The position numbers were made by a program, and so were the translations under genes. From Linanthus parryae (taxonomy: Eukaryota; Streptophyta; Magnoliopsida; Ericales; Polemoniaceae): a stretch of 64,000 nucleotides of DNA. Positions 33,141 through 44,115 of this stretch are shown piece by piece. The stretch's first letter is position 1, and each line of letters opens with the position of its first letter. The stretch is taken from the NCBI GenBank assembly GCA_023055425.1, contig JALGPY010000007.1, positions 12,534,001 to 12,598,000 on the forward strand, read 5' to 3'. The notes under the pieces are model-generated. The model did not search any database. It was not told the DNA's origin and worked only from the letters and a program-made list of their open reading frames with translations.

Positions 33141-36100
33141 TATAGGACATAGTTGTAGTTAGTTTTTATAATTGCACTGTTAGTCCTTAAGCCGTATTAT
33201 TTAGCTTATAGTGTGTATTAGCGTGTTTAATCAATTTATACAACTATCACTTCATTATGGTATCAGAGCGGGTTACGAACCCTAGCTCCTGAGAAAATTT
33301 TCCGTCAACGAGGATCGACCATAGTCGTTCCCTCCGTCGTCGGTAACCAGGTATTTCCGGCGCCAATTGCATCGTCTGAACCAATGGCTTCGAATACCGA
33401 TTGGTTTCACCGCTCCACTGAAACAACTATTCTGCGCATCTTTTTGGATTCCGCAACACGTCTGTTGCTTCGCTTCGGCTTCACCAGCTGTGCCAAACAA
33501 TTTCACTCAGTCTCGCCACAACGCTGCTATTATCGCCGACTCTACTGTAGGGTGACATCAACTGTGGAATACAGTACTCAGATCTTGGAGTATTCGCCGG
33601 TGTCTGCGGCAATCACATAGTAATTGCCCACTGCCATAGTAACACGTCCCTCTTGTCATAAGGATATCATTTGTTGTTCCTTTACCATTGTTGCGTTGTG
33701 ATTCAACTGAGAGAGAGGATTCAAAGAAGAGAGTGATTTGTGTACTCTCCCCATCACTTCAGTACCCAAACCCCATCTCCTCTGTACGCCCTACAGGAGT
33801 GAAGATTCTATCAAACTCAGAATCATTGAATTTGAGATCCCAACAATTGCTTTTGAGAGTACTTTGGCAGTAAAGAAATTTCTCACACTGTCCAGGTTGT
33901 TTCCGCTACGTCACTTTGGTTATATGGCTCCCAAAAATACTGTTCCGGATCCAAAAAATCAGCAGTACCAGCAGCCCCAGTACTCGCCACAGTGGCCCTC
34001 TCCTACGTACACCTCGGGTTGGCAGCTTAAGTCCTCGCAAGCTTATCCAAGGCAACCTCGGTCGTTTCAGGGTTTCTGTCAGGGATGCGGTGAGCAGGGT
34101 CACAGGATTCGTCAGTGTTCCCAGTTTGGCTGGATGCTTCAGCAGTATCATGACTCTGGGACTCCTTGTCTAACAGGTTATCGTCTACGCTCCCCCAATC
34201 CAGCCTATTCTGCGCCAAGCACCCCATGGACTCCGCGTGCACATGTGGCTACGACACACTCAGGGGTGCAACCTACACCATCTTGGCTGCTTGACAGTGG
34301 GGCCACTCATCATATTACGGCTGAACTGGCCAATCTCTCGCTGCATCAGCCCTATACGCGTGGAGATGATGTCATGATCGGTGATGGCACGAGTCTGCCT
34401 ATCACTCACACTGGTTCGCTATCTTTATCCTCTTCCTGTCATACTTTCAAACTTGATCATGTCTTATGCGTTCCGGCTATTAGGAAAAACCTTATTTTTG
34501 TCTCTCAGCTTTGCTCTACTAACAATCTCTTAGCATAATTTTCATCCGTCGGCTTTGTCTTGAAGGATCGAACCACGGGGGCGTCTATTCTGACCGGTCC
34601 ACTTAAAGACGGAGTCTATGAGGGCCAGCGAATCTCGTCAGTCCTTCCACTATTGGCATTGCAGTCTTGGCCACCCGGCAGGCCCTTCATGCCGGAAAGT
34701 AGTCTCAAAATTTACTTTTCCGTTTACGAGCACCACATATTCTAAGTCTTGCAGTGTGTGTCAATGCACAAAGATTCACAAACTCCCCTTTCATAATTCC
34801 AGTATTAAATCTTCACACCCCCTTGAGGTCGTTTTCTCCGACTTATGGACCTCTCCTGTTACATCTCATGATGGTTTTAAATACTGCGTTATTTTCGTTG
34901 ATCATTTCTCTAAGTATATCTGGCTCTATACAATGCAACGAAAATCGCAATTGCATGATATATTTGTTCGCTTTCATGCCATAGTGGAGAAATTTTTCTC
35001 TCTTCCACTCAAAACACTTTATTCAGACAATGGTGGGGAATACATTGCTCGTTGTGGGTATCTTGGACTTCATGGTATCTCCCATATTACCTCTCCGCAT
35101 CATACCCCTGAACACAATGGGTATTCGGAACGTCGTCATCGTCACATCGTCGAGACTGGCTTAGCCTTACTTCATCACGCAGCTATCCCTTTACAGTATT
35201 GGCCCTATGCGTTCACCACTGCAGTCTATCTGATCAACCGCCTTCCTACGCGAAATCAAATTTCGCTCTCCGTTTGAAGTCATCTTCCACCGACACCCCA
35301 ATTACACCAAACTTCGAGTTTTTGGATGCCTATGTTATCCTTACCTACGTCCTTACACCTCGCACAAGCTGGAAGATCGATCAATCCCATGTGTCTTTGT
35401 TGGGAATTCTCTTACACAGAGGGCCTCTCTTTGTCTCGATGTTACCTCGCATCGTCTTTATGTCTCTCGACACGTTCAATTCGATGAGTCGTCTTTTCCG
35501 TGTATCTCTTCCTCCTATGGTTCGTCCCAACAGTCTGATGATCCTCTCTCCATGTGGTTCTTTCCAACCACACATATTCTTACCCTACCAACTCCAGTCA
35601 CTAATCCACCACCACCACCACCTCTCCCCCCACCACCCATTGACCTATCTGCCCCTCATCGATACTCTGGCCAGCATTTTGTTCGCCGCTCCAGTGTACC
35701 ACCTGAACCTCCTTTTGTAGTCGGACCTCCTCCTGTCCCTCAGCCTGCTGCCCCTAAGCCTTCCGTCTCTATTCATATGGTCACTAGGTCGCGAGATGGC
35801 ACTCGTCGCAACAACCCTAGATACACGTTCCATGCTACCCTTTCCACCTCTAATAAAGATAGCGAACCTACCTCTGTCACTGAGGCCCTTCGGCACCCGA
35901 AGTGGAGAGTTGCGATGGCAGCAGAGTTAGATGCTCTGGTTCAGAATAACACATGATATCTTGTTTTACCAGCTCCTTCTACTAATGTGGTTTGCTGCAG
36001 GTGGTTGTTTCGCATCAAGTGAAAACCCGATGGTTCTGTTGTCAGGTAAAGGCACATCTGGTTGCCAAAGCTTTTCATCAGCGGCCCGACATTGACTATC

Positions 36101-37518
36101 ACGACACCTTCAGTCCAGTGGTCAAGCCTTTCAACATCCGCTTAGTCCTCTCTATTGCCATCTCTCAGCGCTGGCCCATAAATCAGTTGGATGTCAACAA
36201 TGCTTCTCTCCAAGGTTCTCTCCACGAGCAGGTCTGCATGCAGCAGCCCCCTGGCTTTGAAGATCTGGATCGTCCCCAGCATGTTTGTCGCCTCAATAAG
36301 GCGATTTACGGGCTCAAATAGGCCCCCAGAGCATGGTATGCAGAACTTCGTTCATTCTCATTCATCAGGGTTTTGTTAACTCTCGTGCTGACACGTCCTT
36401 GTTCGTCTATCAGCATTCTGGCACCATCATGTATCTACTTGTTTACGTGGATTATATCGTCCTAACTGGCTCTGATGCATCGTCTGTTCAGCAGTGTATC
36501 CTTGATTTATCTCAACGGTTTTCGTTGAAGGATCTTGGTGATTTATCTTATTTTCATGGGATTGAGGTTTTACAGCATCCACAGGGTTTGATTGTATCGC
36601 AAAAGAAGTATATTCTTGATCTCCTTCACCGTCTTGGCATGTCATCTGCTAATCCTGTTCAGACACCTATGGATACTTCAGCTACTCTTACGGTTGACAG
36701 TGGTTCCCCTTTCTCAGACGCAACGGCATATCGATGGCAGTTGGCAGTCTTCAGTACCTCTCCCTTACGCGCCCAAATATCTCCTTTGCTGTCAATCGTC
36801 TCTCTCAGTTTATGCACAAGCCCACTACTACCCATTGGAATGCAGTTAAACGCGTGCTGCGGTATCTCCAAGGCACATTTGATCTTGGTATGGTACTTCG
36901 TCGAGGTCCCCACACTTTATATGCCTTCTCTGATGCTGACTGGGCAGAAGACAAGGACTCGTATACCTCCACCTCTGGCTACTTAGTGTACCTTGGTGGC
37001 TCCCCTATTTCCTGGAGTTCCAGGAAACAATGCACAGTTTCTCGATCGTCTACTGAGGCTGAGTATCGCGCTGTTGCTGATGCCTCCGCTGAGATTCGTT
37101 GGCTTTGCTCTCTTCTGGCTGAGCTTGGTGGTCCTTTGCCCTTTGCACCTGTCGTTTACTGTGACAACATGGGCACCAACTATGTCTGCTCCAATCCAGT
37201 GTTTCACTCTCGCATGAAGCATGTCACTCTTGACTTTCACTTTGTTCGTGAGCAGGTTCAGCTGGCATTCTTCGTGTATCTCATGTTTTGTCTGCTGACC
37301 AGCTTGCTGATTGTCTCACGAAGCTCCTCTCGCGAGGGCCTTTTCTCTCTCTGCGGTCCAAGCTTGGAGTATTGCCTCGATCCTCCATCTTGTGGGGGCG
37401 TATAGGACATAGTTGTAATTAGTTAGTTTTTATAATTGCACTGTTAGTCCTTAAGCTGTATTATTTAGCTTGTAGTGTGTATTAGCGTGTTTAATCACTT
37501 AATACAACTATCACTTCA
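33141..37518 (+). mobile_element. Dead Copia element, copy 2 (antisense in the intron of kelch gene D)
   Basis: LTRs 33,141-33,254 and 37,401-37,518. The primer-binding site TGGTATCAGAGC starts at 33,258. It matches copy 1 at a constant offset with very few base changes and shares its LTR-length difference, so it arose with the surrounding unit and not by transposition. Confidence 0.85.
33738..37405 (+). pseudogene. Copia polyprotein remnant, copy 2
   Basis: Same domains and the same lesions as copy 1: TAA at 34,536, TGA at 35,954, TAG at 36,319 in YGLK-stop-APRAW, frameshift after 35,277, and YVDY for YVDD (36,444-36,455). Small private differences exist, for example an open RT start from 35,992 and one base lost near 36,355. 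Confidence 0.85.
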
Positions 37519-38264
37519 TCACCATAGCAGTATTGGAGATGTTCTAAACTCCAACCACTTGAGGTGAAGGAAGTAGGTGCACCTTGATCTGCCATGCTCT
37601 TCCAACAATCCTAGCACCATACCTCTTGGGCGAGTTGGAGATGTTTCCACTCTTCTCAGCATCGAGAGTCCTTACAATGTGTTTAGTTAAATCTTCTTAC
37701 TGGTTTGAGGGAGTTCTCTAATTTTAGGGTAGTAAACAGTTACTATTTGGAAATAGGAACTCATATACTAAGGTTTTGCAGTAAATAAAAATTAAAGGAT
37801 AAAAAAAAAATTGAAGTGAAAATTCCAATTAGTGAGGGAAGGTACTGAGTGAAATGTTATACGTTGAAACTTGTAAGCATATCAAGATAGGAATAGATGC
37901 ATTTAGAGTAGCATTATCTTGCTATCTCACACAATGTACACTGGTTATTATTCCATTCCAAAAGGATGCTAGTCAGTTGGCCCTCTCTCAAGTCTCAGCA
38001 AAACATGCCACCAGTTAGAGGGTTTTCACCGGGCCCAATCAAGTTTGGTGTAAAAGTCATCCATAGACTAGCAAATCAAACAACAAATCCGGTGGTGGAC
38101 TGCACGAACTGCACACTTCTTAAATGTAAATGTAGTGGCAAAGTAAAAGTACCAAAAGAAACAGCCAACTAGCTGAACTAGGGAAGAGAAGCACAAGCGA
38201 TATGCAGGAATCAATGTATCAACATTCGATGGGATGAAAAACGAGCAGAGAACAGGTTACTTAC

Positions 38265-39451
38265 ACAGGAAGATAGTGATCCACCTTAGTGCCACTGACT
38301 TTGTGCAATGAGAAGGACCCCGATTGAGCAGCCAAGTTCATTTGGTTTGGACCAACAATCTGCACATCAATCTCAATCTTCAAGCAGCAGACATAGACTT
38401 GCAAACCTTTGGCGTCCAAAGTCCAAACGACAGCCAGTTTCTTTTCCCCAATCGGAATCATCTCGAACCATGAATAGACAGAATAACAGCCATCAATGTA
38501 ATCAACCCGTTTGGGCAAGCGATAGTCCGACCCGTTGGACTTCAACAACTCCTCCAGACCAGTGACTTTAGCTGGAGAATAATGCTGGTTCAAATCATAC
38601 CCAACCAACTCTAAAATGCATTCATCATCTTCAGAGTAATCCCCCATGTAGAGTATGTTGCCCAGAACAGTCATAGATATGGGGATCCCATAATCTATAG
38701 GGTAAGTGCAGGGTTCTATAGTACTGTTTTGAACATCATAAGCAAGTAATTTCCTTTCATTTGTGTACAGAATAACCTGATTACCTTCTTTGTAAACCGC
38801 GAAATCAAGTAGGGTACGTGCCTTAGTCTCCAAGCCCTTGATTTCCCATTCATCCTCCGCAGGGTCGTATTCTTCCATCGGCATGACCTTGCTATAATCA
38901 AGCACATCTATACCCCCGTAGGCATAGATCTTGTTGTTTACAGAGAAACATCTCGCACTCTTCCTTGCGAAATTCATGGGCTTTCCTTCCTTCCACCCTT
39001 CTTTTAGACGAGCAGTGTCTCGAAAATAGACACGATTCGACATGATATTGTCATCGTCACCTCCAAAATCAACGCCGCCGCCGTAAACATAGATGACGGA
39101 GCCCACGGCGGCGCAACAGTGAGATGAGACTACTTGATCTTTCAGTATAAATTCCGGCTGGAGAAGCTGCTGCTGCCCCCCTTCAGCGGGAACAGGCTGC
39201 TTCTGCTTCTGTTTCGGTGGCAGATCATCAGGCACTCGGTAAAAGCACAAATCTGTTCCATCCTTCACGACAAAGTACACCGACGCTTCCTCACGCTCGA
39301 CGACGGATTCTTCCTCCTCCGACTCGGAGTCGGAAAGCACCGGGAAGTAGAACGGAGCCTTCGACGTTTCGGTTTCAATTTCGGCTTCGACAACATCCTC
39401 CTCCACCTTATACTCGTCGCTGGAATACAAGTCAGAATCACTCGACGCCAT
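38265..39451 (-). CDS. Kelch-repeat protein, gene D, exon 1
   Basis: 396 residues if the overlapping TAA (38,261-38,263) is used. It otherwise splices at the donor CCTGT-GTAAGT (38,264). Acidic N-terminus (MASSDSDLYSSDEYKVEED), SVYFVVKDGTDLCFYRVP block, Q/K/P linker, kelch motifs at about 111-160 and 163-207 (NNKIYAYGG, YDPAEDEWEIKG), and conserved C-terminus IGEKKLAVVWTL...VDHYLPV. There is no ancestral exon 2 left downstream. The next acceptor is at 31,925, directly before gene C, after a 6.34-kb intron that holds the dead Copia copy 2. The 5' UTR is shorter than in B and C because about 30 bases are absent between the ATG and the TATA box. Confidence 0.87.
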
Positions 39452-39486
39452 TTCTGCAGTTAGGGTTTCAATTGAGGCATGGGTTG

Positions 39487-39494
39487 TATTTATA
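39487..39494 (-). promoter_or_regulatory. TATA box of kelch gene D
   Basis: TATAAATA on the minus strand, 36-43 bases upstream of the ATG at 39,451, closer than in B and C. The true start of transcription may leave a very short leader. Confidence 0.45.
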
Positions 39495-39626
39495 AGAGGA
39501 CCGGCTTTTCTTGGCTGACGAAAACAACCCCGCCTTAACTCGCAAATTACATTATTTCATCTATGTATCTTATCTTGTTTTCGTTTTTGAGGAAATCCCC
39601 TATAGTAGTATCTTATACTAGTAATT

Positions 39627-39708
39627 CCACTCAAGTGGTGGAGCGCCCCTACATGAGGTCCCGTGGTTCAAACCCGGTTGACGACAAAATAATTTTTTTA
39701 AAAAAATA
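39627..39708 (+). mobile_element. tRNA-derived mini-SINE (copy 2) with 17-bp target duplication
   Basis: Only 82 bases between exact direct repeats ATCTTATACTAGTAATT (39,610-39,626 and 39,709-39,725). It has a B box (GTGGTTCAAACCC, about 39,663-39,675), an A-box-like start (AAGTGGTGGAGCG) and a T/A-rich tail. It shares CATGAGGTCCC with the copy at 5,952. Confidence 0.8.
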
Positions 39709-39725
39709 ATCTTATACTAGTAATT

Positions 39726-39967
39726 GGTAAAAGCCGGAGGACCAAAAACTTGGTTTTTCTTTTCAGGGTAAAAGTGCAAAATACACACACCTAAATTTTT
39801 CTCTTTTGAGAAAAATGTTGTATGTTAAACTTGGGAAGTCAACCCGAAAGATCTTTTTGAAATATAAGTTGGACGGCTCTTTCTCCCTAGAGAGAGGGAA
39901 AAAAACGAAACCCTAAAACCTAAACCAAGCAGTCACGAAAAACCAGCAAAAACGCCGACGATACCCG
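39726..39967 (+). other. Probable 5' leader of the LINE
   Basis: Non-coding stretch with CTCCCTAGAGAGAG and AACCCTAAAACCTAAACC just before the first ATG of the LINE. The element's exact 5' end is not visible. Confidence 0.35.
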
Positions 39968-41338
39968 ATGCGCACAGGGGAGGAAGAAGACACAGTGGTC
40001 GTTTTCGAGGAGTACTGCGAGAAGGCGGCGAAAGAGTTCACTAACTGTCTAGTTGGAAGGTTCATGGGAAAAAAACAAGTTCAAGGAGGAGAGATGATCC
40101 AATTTTTTCAAAGAATTTGGATCGATGGTAAATGATTAGTTTTTTGGAGTTTAAACCTAATACCTTTATCATACGCTTTCTCACTGAGACAAGTTTAAAG
40201 AGAGTCTACGGAGGGGGTCCCTGGTCTTATGAAGGACAGTTGACATTGTTTCAAAGATGGGAGATTGGTACTGAGGTGGATACACTAGTCTTCAATACGA
40301 TGAATGTGTGGATCAAAGTAATGAAATTACCCATTCATCTAGTGAAAGAAGACTCGGGGGTAAAGATTGTGAGAGCTTGTGGAGCGATTCTGGTCTCTAA
40401 TCTGAAATCGTATTACGACGAGATCTCCAACTACATTCGGGTGCGAGCAAGGATCAGATGTGACAAACCACTATGGCGGGGAGTCTACATACATACTGGA
40501 GAAGGTAAAGTTCGGTTGGAATTTCGTTATGAGCGTGTTCCACGTTCCACGTCTGTGCCATTGGTGTGGAAACCTTGATCACATGAGCAGTGAATGTGAG
40601 GAAAGACAACAAAAGATTGATAAAGGAGAAGACCCGGGTTATGGAAATTAGCTACTGTATCAACCACCAACTAGGAAGAAGGTGAATGAACAACATCAAA
40701 AGGAAAAAAGAGATGAGTCCGGTAACAGGGGTAGACATGAGAAGAGAAATACAACGGCGATGGAAGAAGACAGAAAACTGGAAGCTGAAAAAGGGGCTCA
40801 AGAGAAACATTATGTCCAAGAACCGGTTGATATGGATACAAGTGCAGAAGCAGATGAAGAAACAGGGGAGAAGCAAGTAAATCAGCCACCCACGTTGACT
40901 AATGAAAACCAAACAGTGGATCGGGGGACGTCGAACCAAAAAGAAGGCAAAGAAAACGAGAGGGATGATGGACAGGATGTTGCGACAATGATTAGTAATA
41001 CTGAAAAAGCGCATAGCATGCAGAAAACAAATGTGGACGTGGCCAAAGGGGTTGGGTTATGGGTGAACACGGGCATGAATTGGAAGATGCAGCACGGAAA
41101 GGAATGCAAGCAACAGCCAAAGCACCCTCCTCACCGAAACGAAAAGTGGGGGAGCACTTCAGCCTTAGCCCTCCTCCAAGTACATATAGCAGCTCGAAGG
41201 GGTCAAAAGATGCGTGCTATCAATCTCGAAAAGAATCTTTTTGCAGCTCCACAAAAAACACAGAAGATGAAAGCTTTTTCCACACCCAATAATGCGACAA
41301 CGACGGCGTCTGTTAACCAGGGCCGCCGAGCAAAATGA
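39968..41338 (+). pseudogene. LINE-1 type ORF1 (DUF4283 plus CCHC knuckle), broken
   Basis: Starts MRTGEEEDTVVVFEEY, then LVGRFMGKK, a stop at about 40,132, and in another frame FLEFKPNTFIIRFLTE, VYGGGPWSYEGQLTLFQRW. This is the DUF4283 domain of plant LINE ORF1 nucleic-acid-binding proteins. A shift brings in the zinc knuckle CHWCGNLDHMSSEC (40,556-40,597). A long hydrophilic, charged region follows (40,682-41,338) and ends in TGA. At least two frame breaks make it non-functional. The ORF1 stop overlaps the ORF2 ATG. Confidence 0.75.
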
Positions 41339-41993
41339 TTCCACTAAGTTGGAACGTGCGTGGGTTGGGGAAGCCACACGCGGTCCGAGCTTTAAAGTAG
41401 AAGTTGAGTCTCCTTTCCACGAATATCGTCTTTCTCATGGAGACAAAACTCAATAAACATGATATGGAAGCGATTCGAGTAATGGTACATTATGCAAATG
41501 GAGTTTTTCGCGAAGCTCAAGATAGAAGAGGAGGGTTAGCACTACTTTAGAATTCCAAGGTAAATATTACCCTAACAAAGTTCTCTAATTATTATATTGA
41601 TGCTTTAGTAGGTGAAGAAGGGGTTTTACGTGGAAGCTTAACGATTTCTACGGTGACCCTAATCGAGAACAAAGATATAACTATTGGGAGTTATTGAGGA
41701 GGATCGCGTGAAAGGATGACATGCCATCGTGTATTTGCAGGGACTTCAATGATATTAGATCAAGCACCGAAAAGGAGGGTGGAAGGGAGAGACAATACAG
41801 TCAAATACAAGCCTTTAACAATGTACTACAAGAATTGGGGCTAGTTGACCTTAGGTATGATGGACACGACTTTACTTTGTCAAACAACCAAGATGAGGAG
41901 ATACACATTCAAGTGCAACCCAAAAAATTGTAGCCACAGTCGGCTAGATGAATAAATTCTCGGTCGCCCGAGTTTCCCACAAAACCGGGCTTC
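41335..41993 (+). pseudogene. LINE-1 type ORF2, endonuclease domain fragment
   Basis: Starts MIPLSWNVRGLGKPHAVRAL, then a stop, then VFLMETKLN, further stops and shifts, and at 41,730-41,900 DFNDIRSSTEKEGG and LGLVDLRYDGHDFTLSNN. These are the apurinic-endonuclease motifs of plant LINE ORF2 (WN.RGLG, ETK, GDFN). The sequence ends at CSHSRLDE where the CACTA-like terminus begins (41,994), so RT is missing from the window. Confidence 0.75.
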
Positions 41994-42039
41994 CACTACA
42001 GGAAATTAGGGCTATAGCAGCGGTTTTTTTACCGGCGGC
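41994..42039. mobile_element. CACTA-type transposon end, left piece
   Basis: The LINE sequence stops at CACTACAGGAAATTAGGG, a CACTA-type terminus, followed by the subterminal word TAGCAGCGG. After 46 bases it is interrupted by the LTR element at 42,040. It continues at 50,576. Confidence 0.55.
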
Positions 42040-44115
42040 TGACACGATTTCTTACGTGTTACCGCAAGTGCACGGTTCAAGTAATATAGGGCTGGTATTT
42101 CAACCCCGAGTTATCGATCCCACGAGGACAGTGTTACTGTGTAATCAGAAACTGAGTTTAAAAAGTGAAGACGTAAAAAGTAAAAGGATTAAAAACAGAA
42201 TTAAACAGTATTTTGTAATTTTCTGGTAATAAAGTTCTACTGTAAAAACTAGGGTTTTGGGTACCTAAATTCCTGGATCCCCTAAGGTTACTATTCAGCT
42301 TTTCCAGTTTTTCCGATTCAGAAACACACAGGAGCTTTGTTTATGCCAGCATACCAATGATACAATCTCCTCTCGGTCTCATGCACTTGTCACTCTCCTG
42401 CAGATTTTCGGGTCCTCTCGGTCCACCTAGATCTGCAGGTTCGTTCTAAGTCTGCTAGGGTTACAGGTTCTCCTCTCGGTCTCTCCCTAAACGTCTAGCA
42501 GTTAGTCTAATGCTTCTGGCTAACACCCTGGTTCTTTTCACCTCTCGGTCCATCAAGATAGGGTACTAAATCCTGTCTTCTCTTCCTAACTCTCACTGGC
42601 CACTCTCGCGCACCAGATCCTGTCTGTAGCAATCCAGGTTCGCGACTCCGTTCATGCATAAACAGTAAAAACCAAAGACAGAATAATAAACAAAACCTCT
42701 ACTGTATTAAGATTTAAACAATCATGAATCTGAAGTCGAGATAAACTAAGTTGCTGAAATCATAAACCCTAGGTTCACCGAGAACCTAGGTAAATTATTT
42801 AGCTACTGAAAACTAACATAAATAAGAGAAGAGAATCAAACAGGTGACTGCTCCGATGCTCCTGCTTCTGCTGTGTCTGACTCTGATTCTGTGAATTCTG
42901 TCTGTCCTGTGTTGCCTGTGCTGTGTATCCTGAAACTGCTGGGCAGAGCTGCTTTATATACTGCTGAAGTTTCCCTAATCCTGTGCTGAAATTCCTATTC
43001 TGCCCCTGTCTAAACCGCCCTGGGAAGCTTCTGGAAATCCCGTCCTGTGTCTGAACGCACATCTGTTGACTTTGACTTTTCTGACGAAGTTTGACTTTTT
43101 CCACCGTCTTCTGAAATTCTGAAAATCTTGACCTGCGTTTGAACGCACAAAGGTTGCGTTTGAACGCACATTTTGAGAGTTGACTTTTTGACTTTGACTT
43201 CCGTTGACTTTTTGGGTGTGCGTTTGAACGCACAATGTGCGTTTGAACGCACATACTTGGTCTTCTGGTTGATTTCTGCCTGATTCTGACCTTTCTGAAA
43301 TTTGAAGTTTCCTGCGTCTGAACGCAGGATGTGCGTTTGAACGCACATACTTAGTCATTTTCTGGCCAGTTTTCCCTGTCTGTTGCTGCACTGTGTTGTG
43401 CGTTTGAACGCACAATGTGCGTCTGAACGCACATACTTAGCCAATTTTCTGCACTTTCTGCGTTTAGCCAATATTCGCCCTTTTTCGGCCTCTGGGACTC
43501 AGTTTTTGCGTTTGGCCATCAAACATGCATGCGAACATAAGTTATTTTTGACTTCGGGGTTGCGTTTGAACGCACAATGTGCGTTTGAACGCACATGTGC
43601 GTCTGAACGCAGAACCTGTGCGTCTGAACGCACATCAGCGACAACTCCAACTTCAAAACGTCGTAACTTCTTCGTCCGATCTCCGATTTAGCTCCGTGAC
43701 CTATCGTTGGAAAGCTCTTGAAGTCTACTTTCATTTGCCACCGGTCTCACTCCATAATTCATTGTAGAAATCAAGATATGATCAAAATAGTGGAGACTGG
43801 TCATTCTAACTTCTCCAACTTTGCGTCTCTTTACTCTGTTTTAGCTTCCGTTGCTTCCGAAGTTCGTTTCATGCTTCAAATCAACCGCTAAGCATCCGTT
43901 CCTGTCAAGACAACATGAACAACTATACCAAGCGATTATATATGTCATTTAATATCAATTTATGCACGAAAACGCCCGGATTTCTCAATTAAGCTCAAAC
44001 TTATCTTTTTCATACTACGGAGGCTTTGTCGGCTAAAACGTGCTTAATCATATGGAAACTCAACTTATTAAATTCTAAGATAAACTCACAGATAACTCAT
44101 AAATGAGAGTTATCA
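42040..44115 (-). repeat. 3' LTR of the pol-less Athila-type element
   Basis: 2,076 bases, followed on the plus side by the purine tract complement (AATACCTCCACACT). It contains about 13 hairpin repeats of the TGCGTT-TG-AACGCA type at 43,045-43,640 and clusters of TTGAC words at 43,060-43,110 and 43,180-43,215. Apparent open frames here (CVQTH, VRSNAH, FKRT runs) are translations of the repeats and not genes. Confidence 0.88.

Larger units (their letters stand above)
31921..39540. repeat. Tandem unit 3: intron with dead Copia plus kelch gene D
   Basis: The second near-identical copy of the unit described at 18,632. It begins at the novel joint (CCTTAACT-GATAACTTC at 31,913-31,929) and its similarity ends at CGCCTTAACT (39,540). 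There the original upstream sequence (CGCAAATTACATT) continues, so this is the oldest promoter-side flank. Confidence 0.8.

Noticed and set aside
42799..43734. Several open frames with periodic CVQTH, VRSNAH or AFKRT peptides (also at 49,294-49,910, 51,946-52,493, 55,923-56,638)
   Set aside because: They are translations of the hairpin repeat in LTRs or spacers in all frames and both strands, with no other protein signal.
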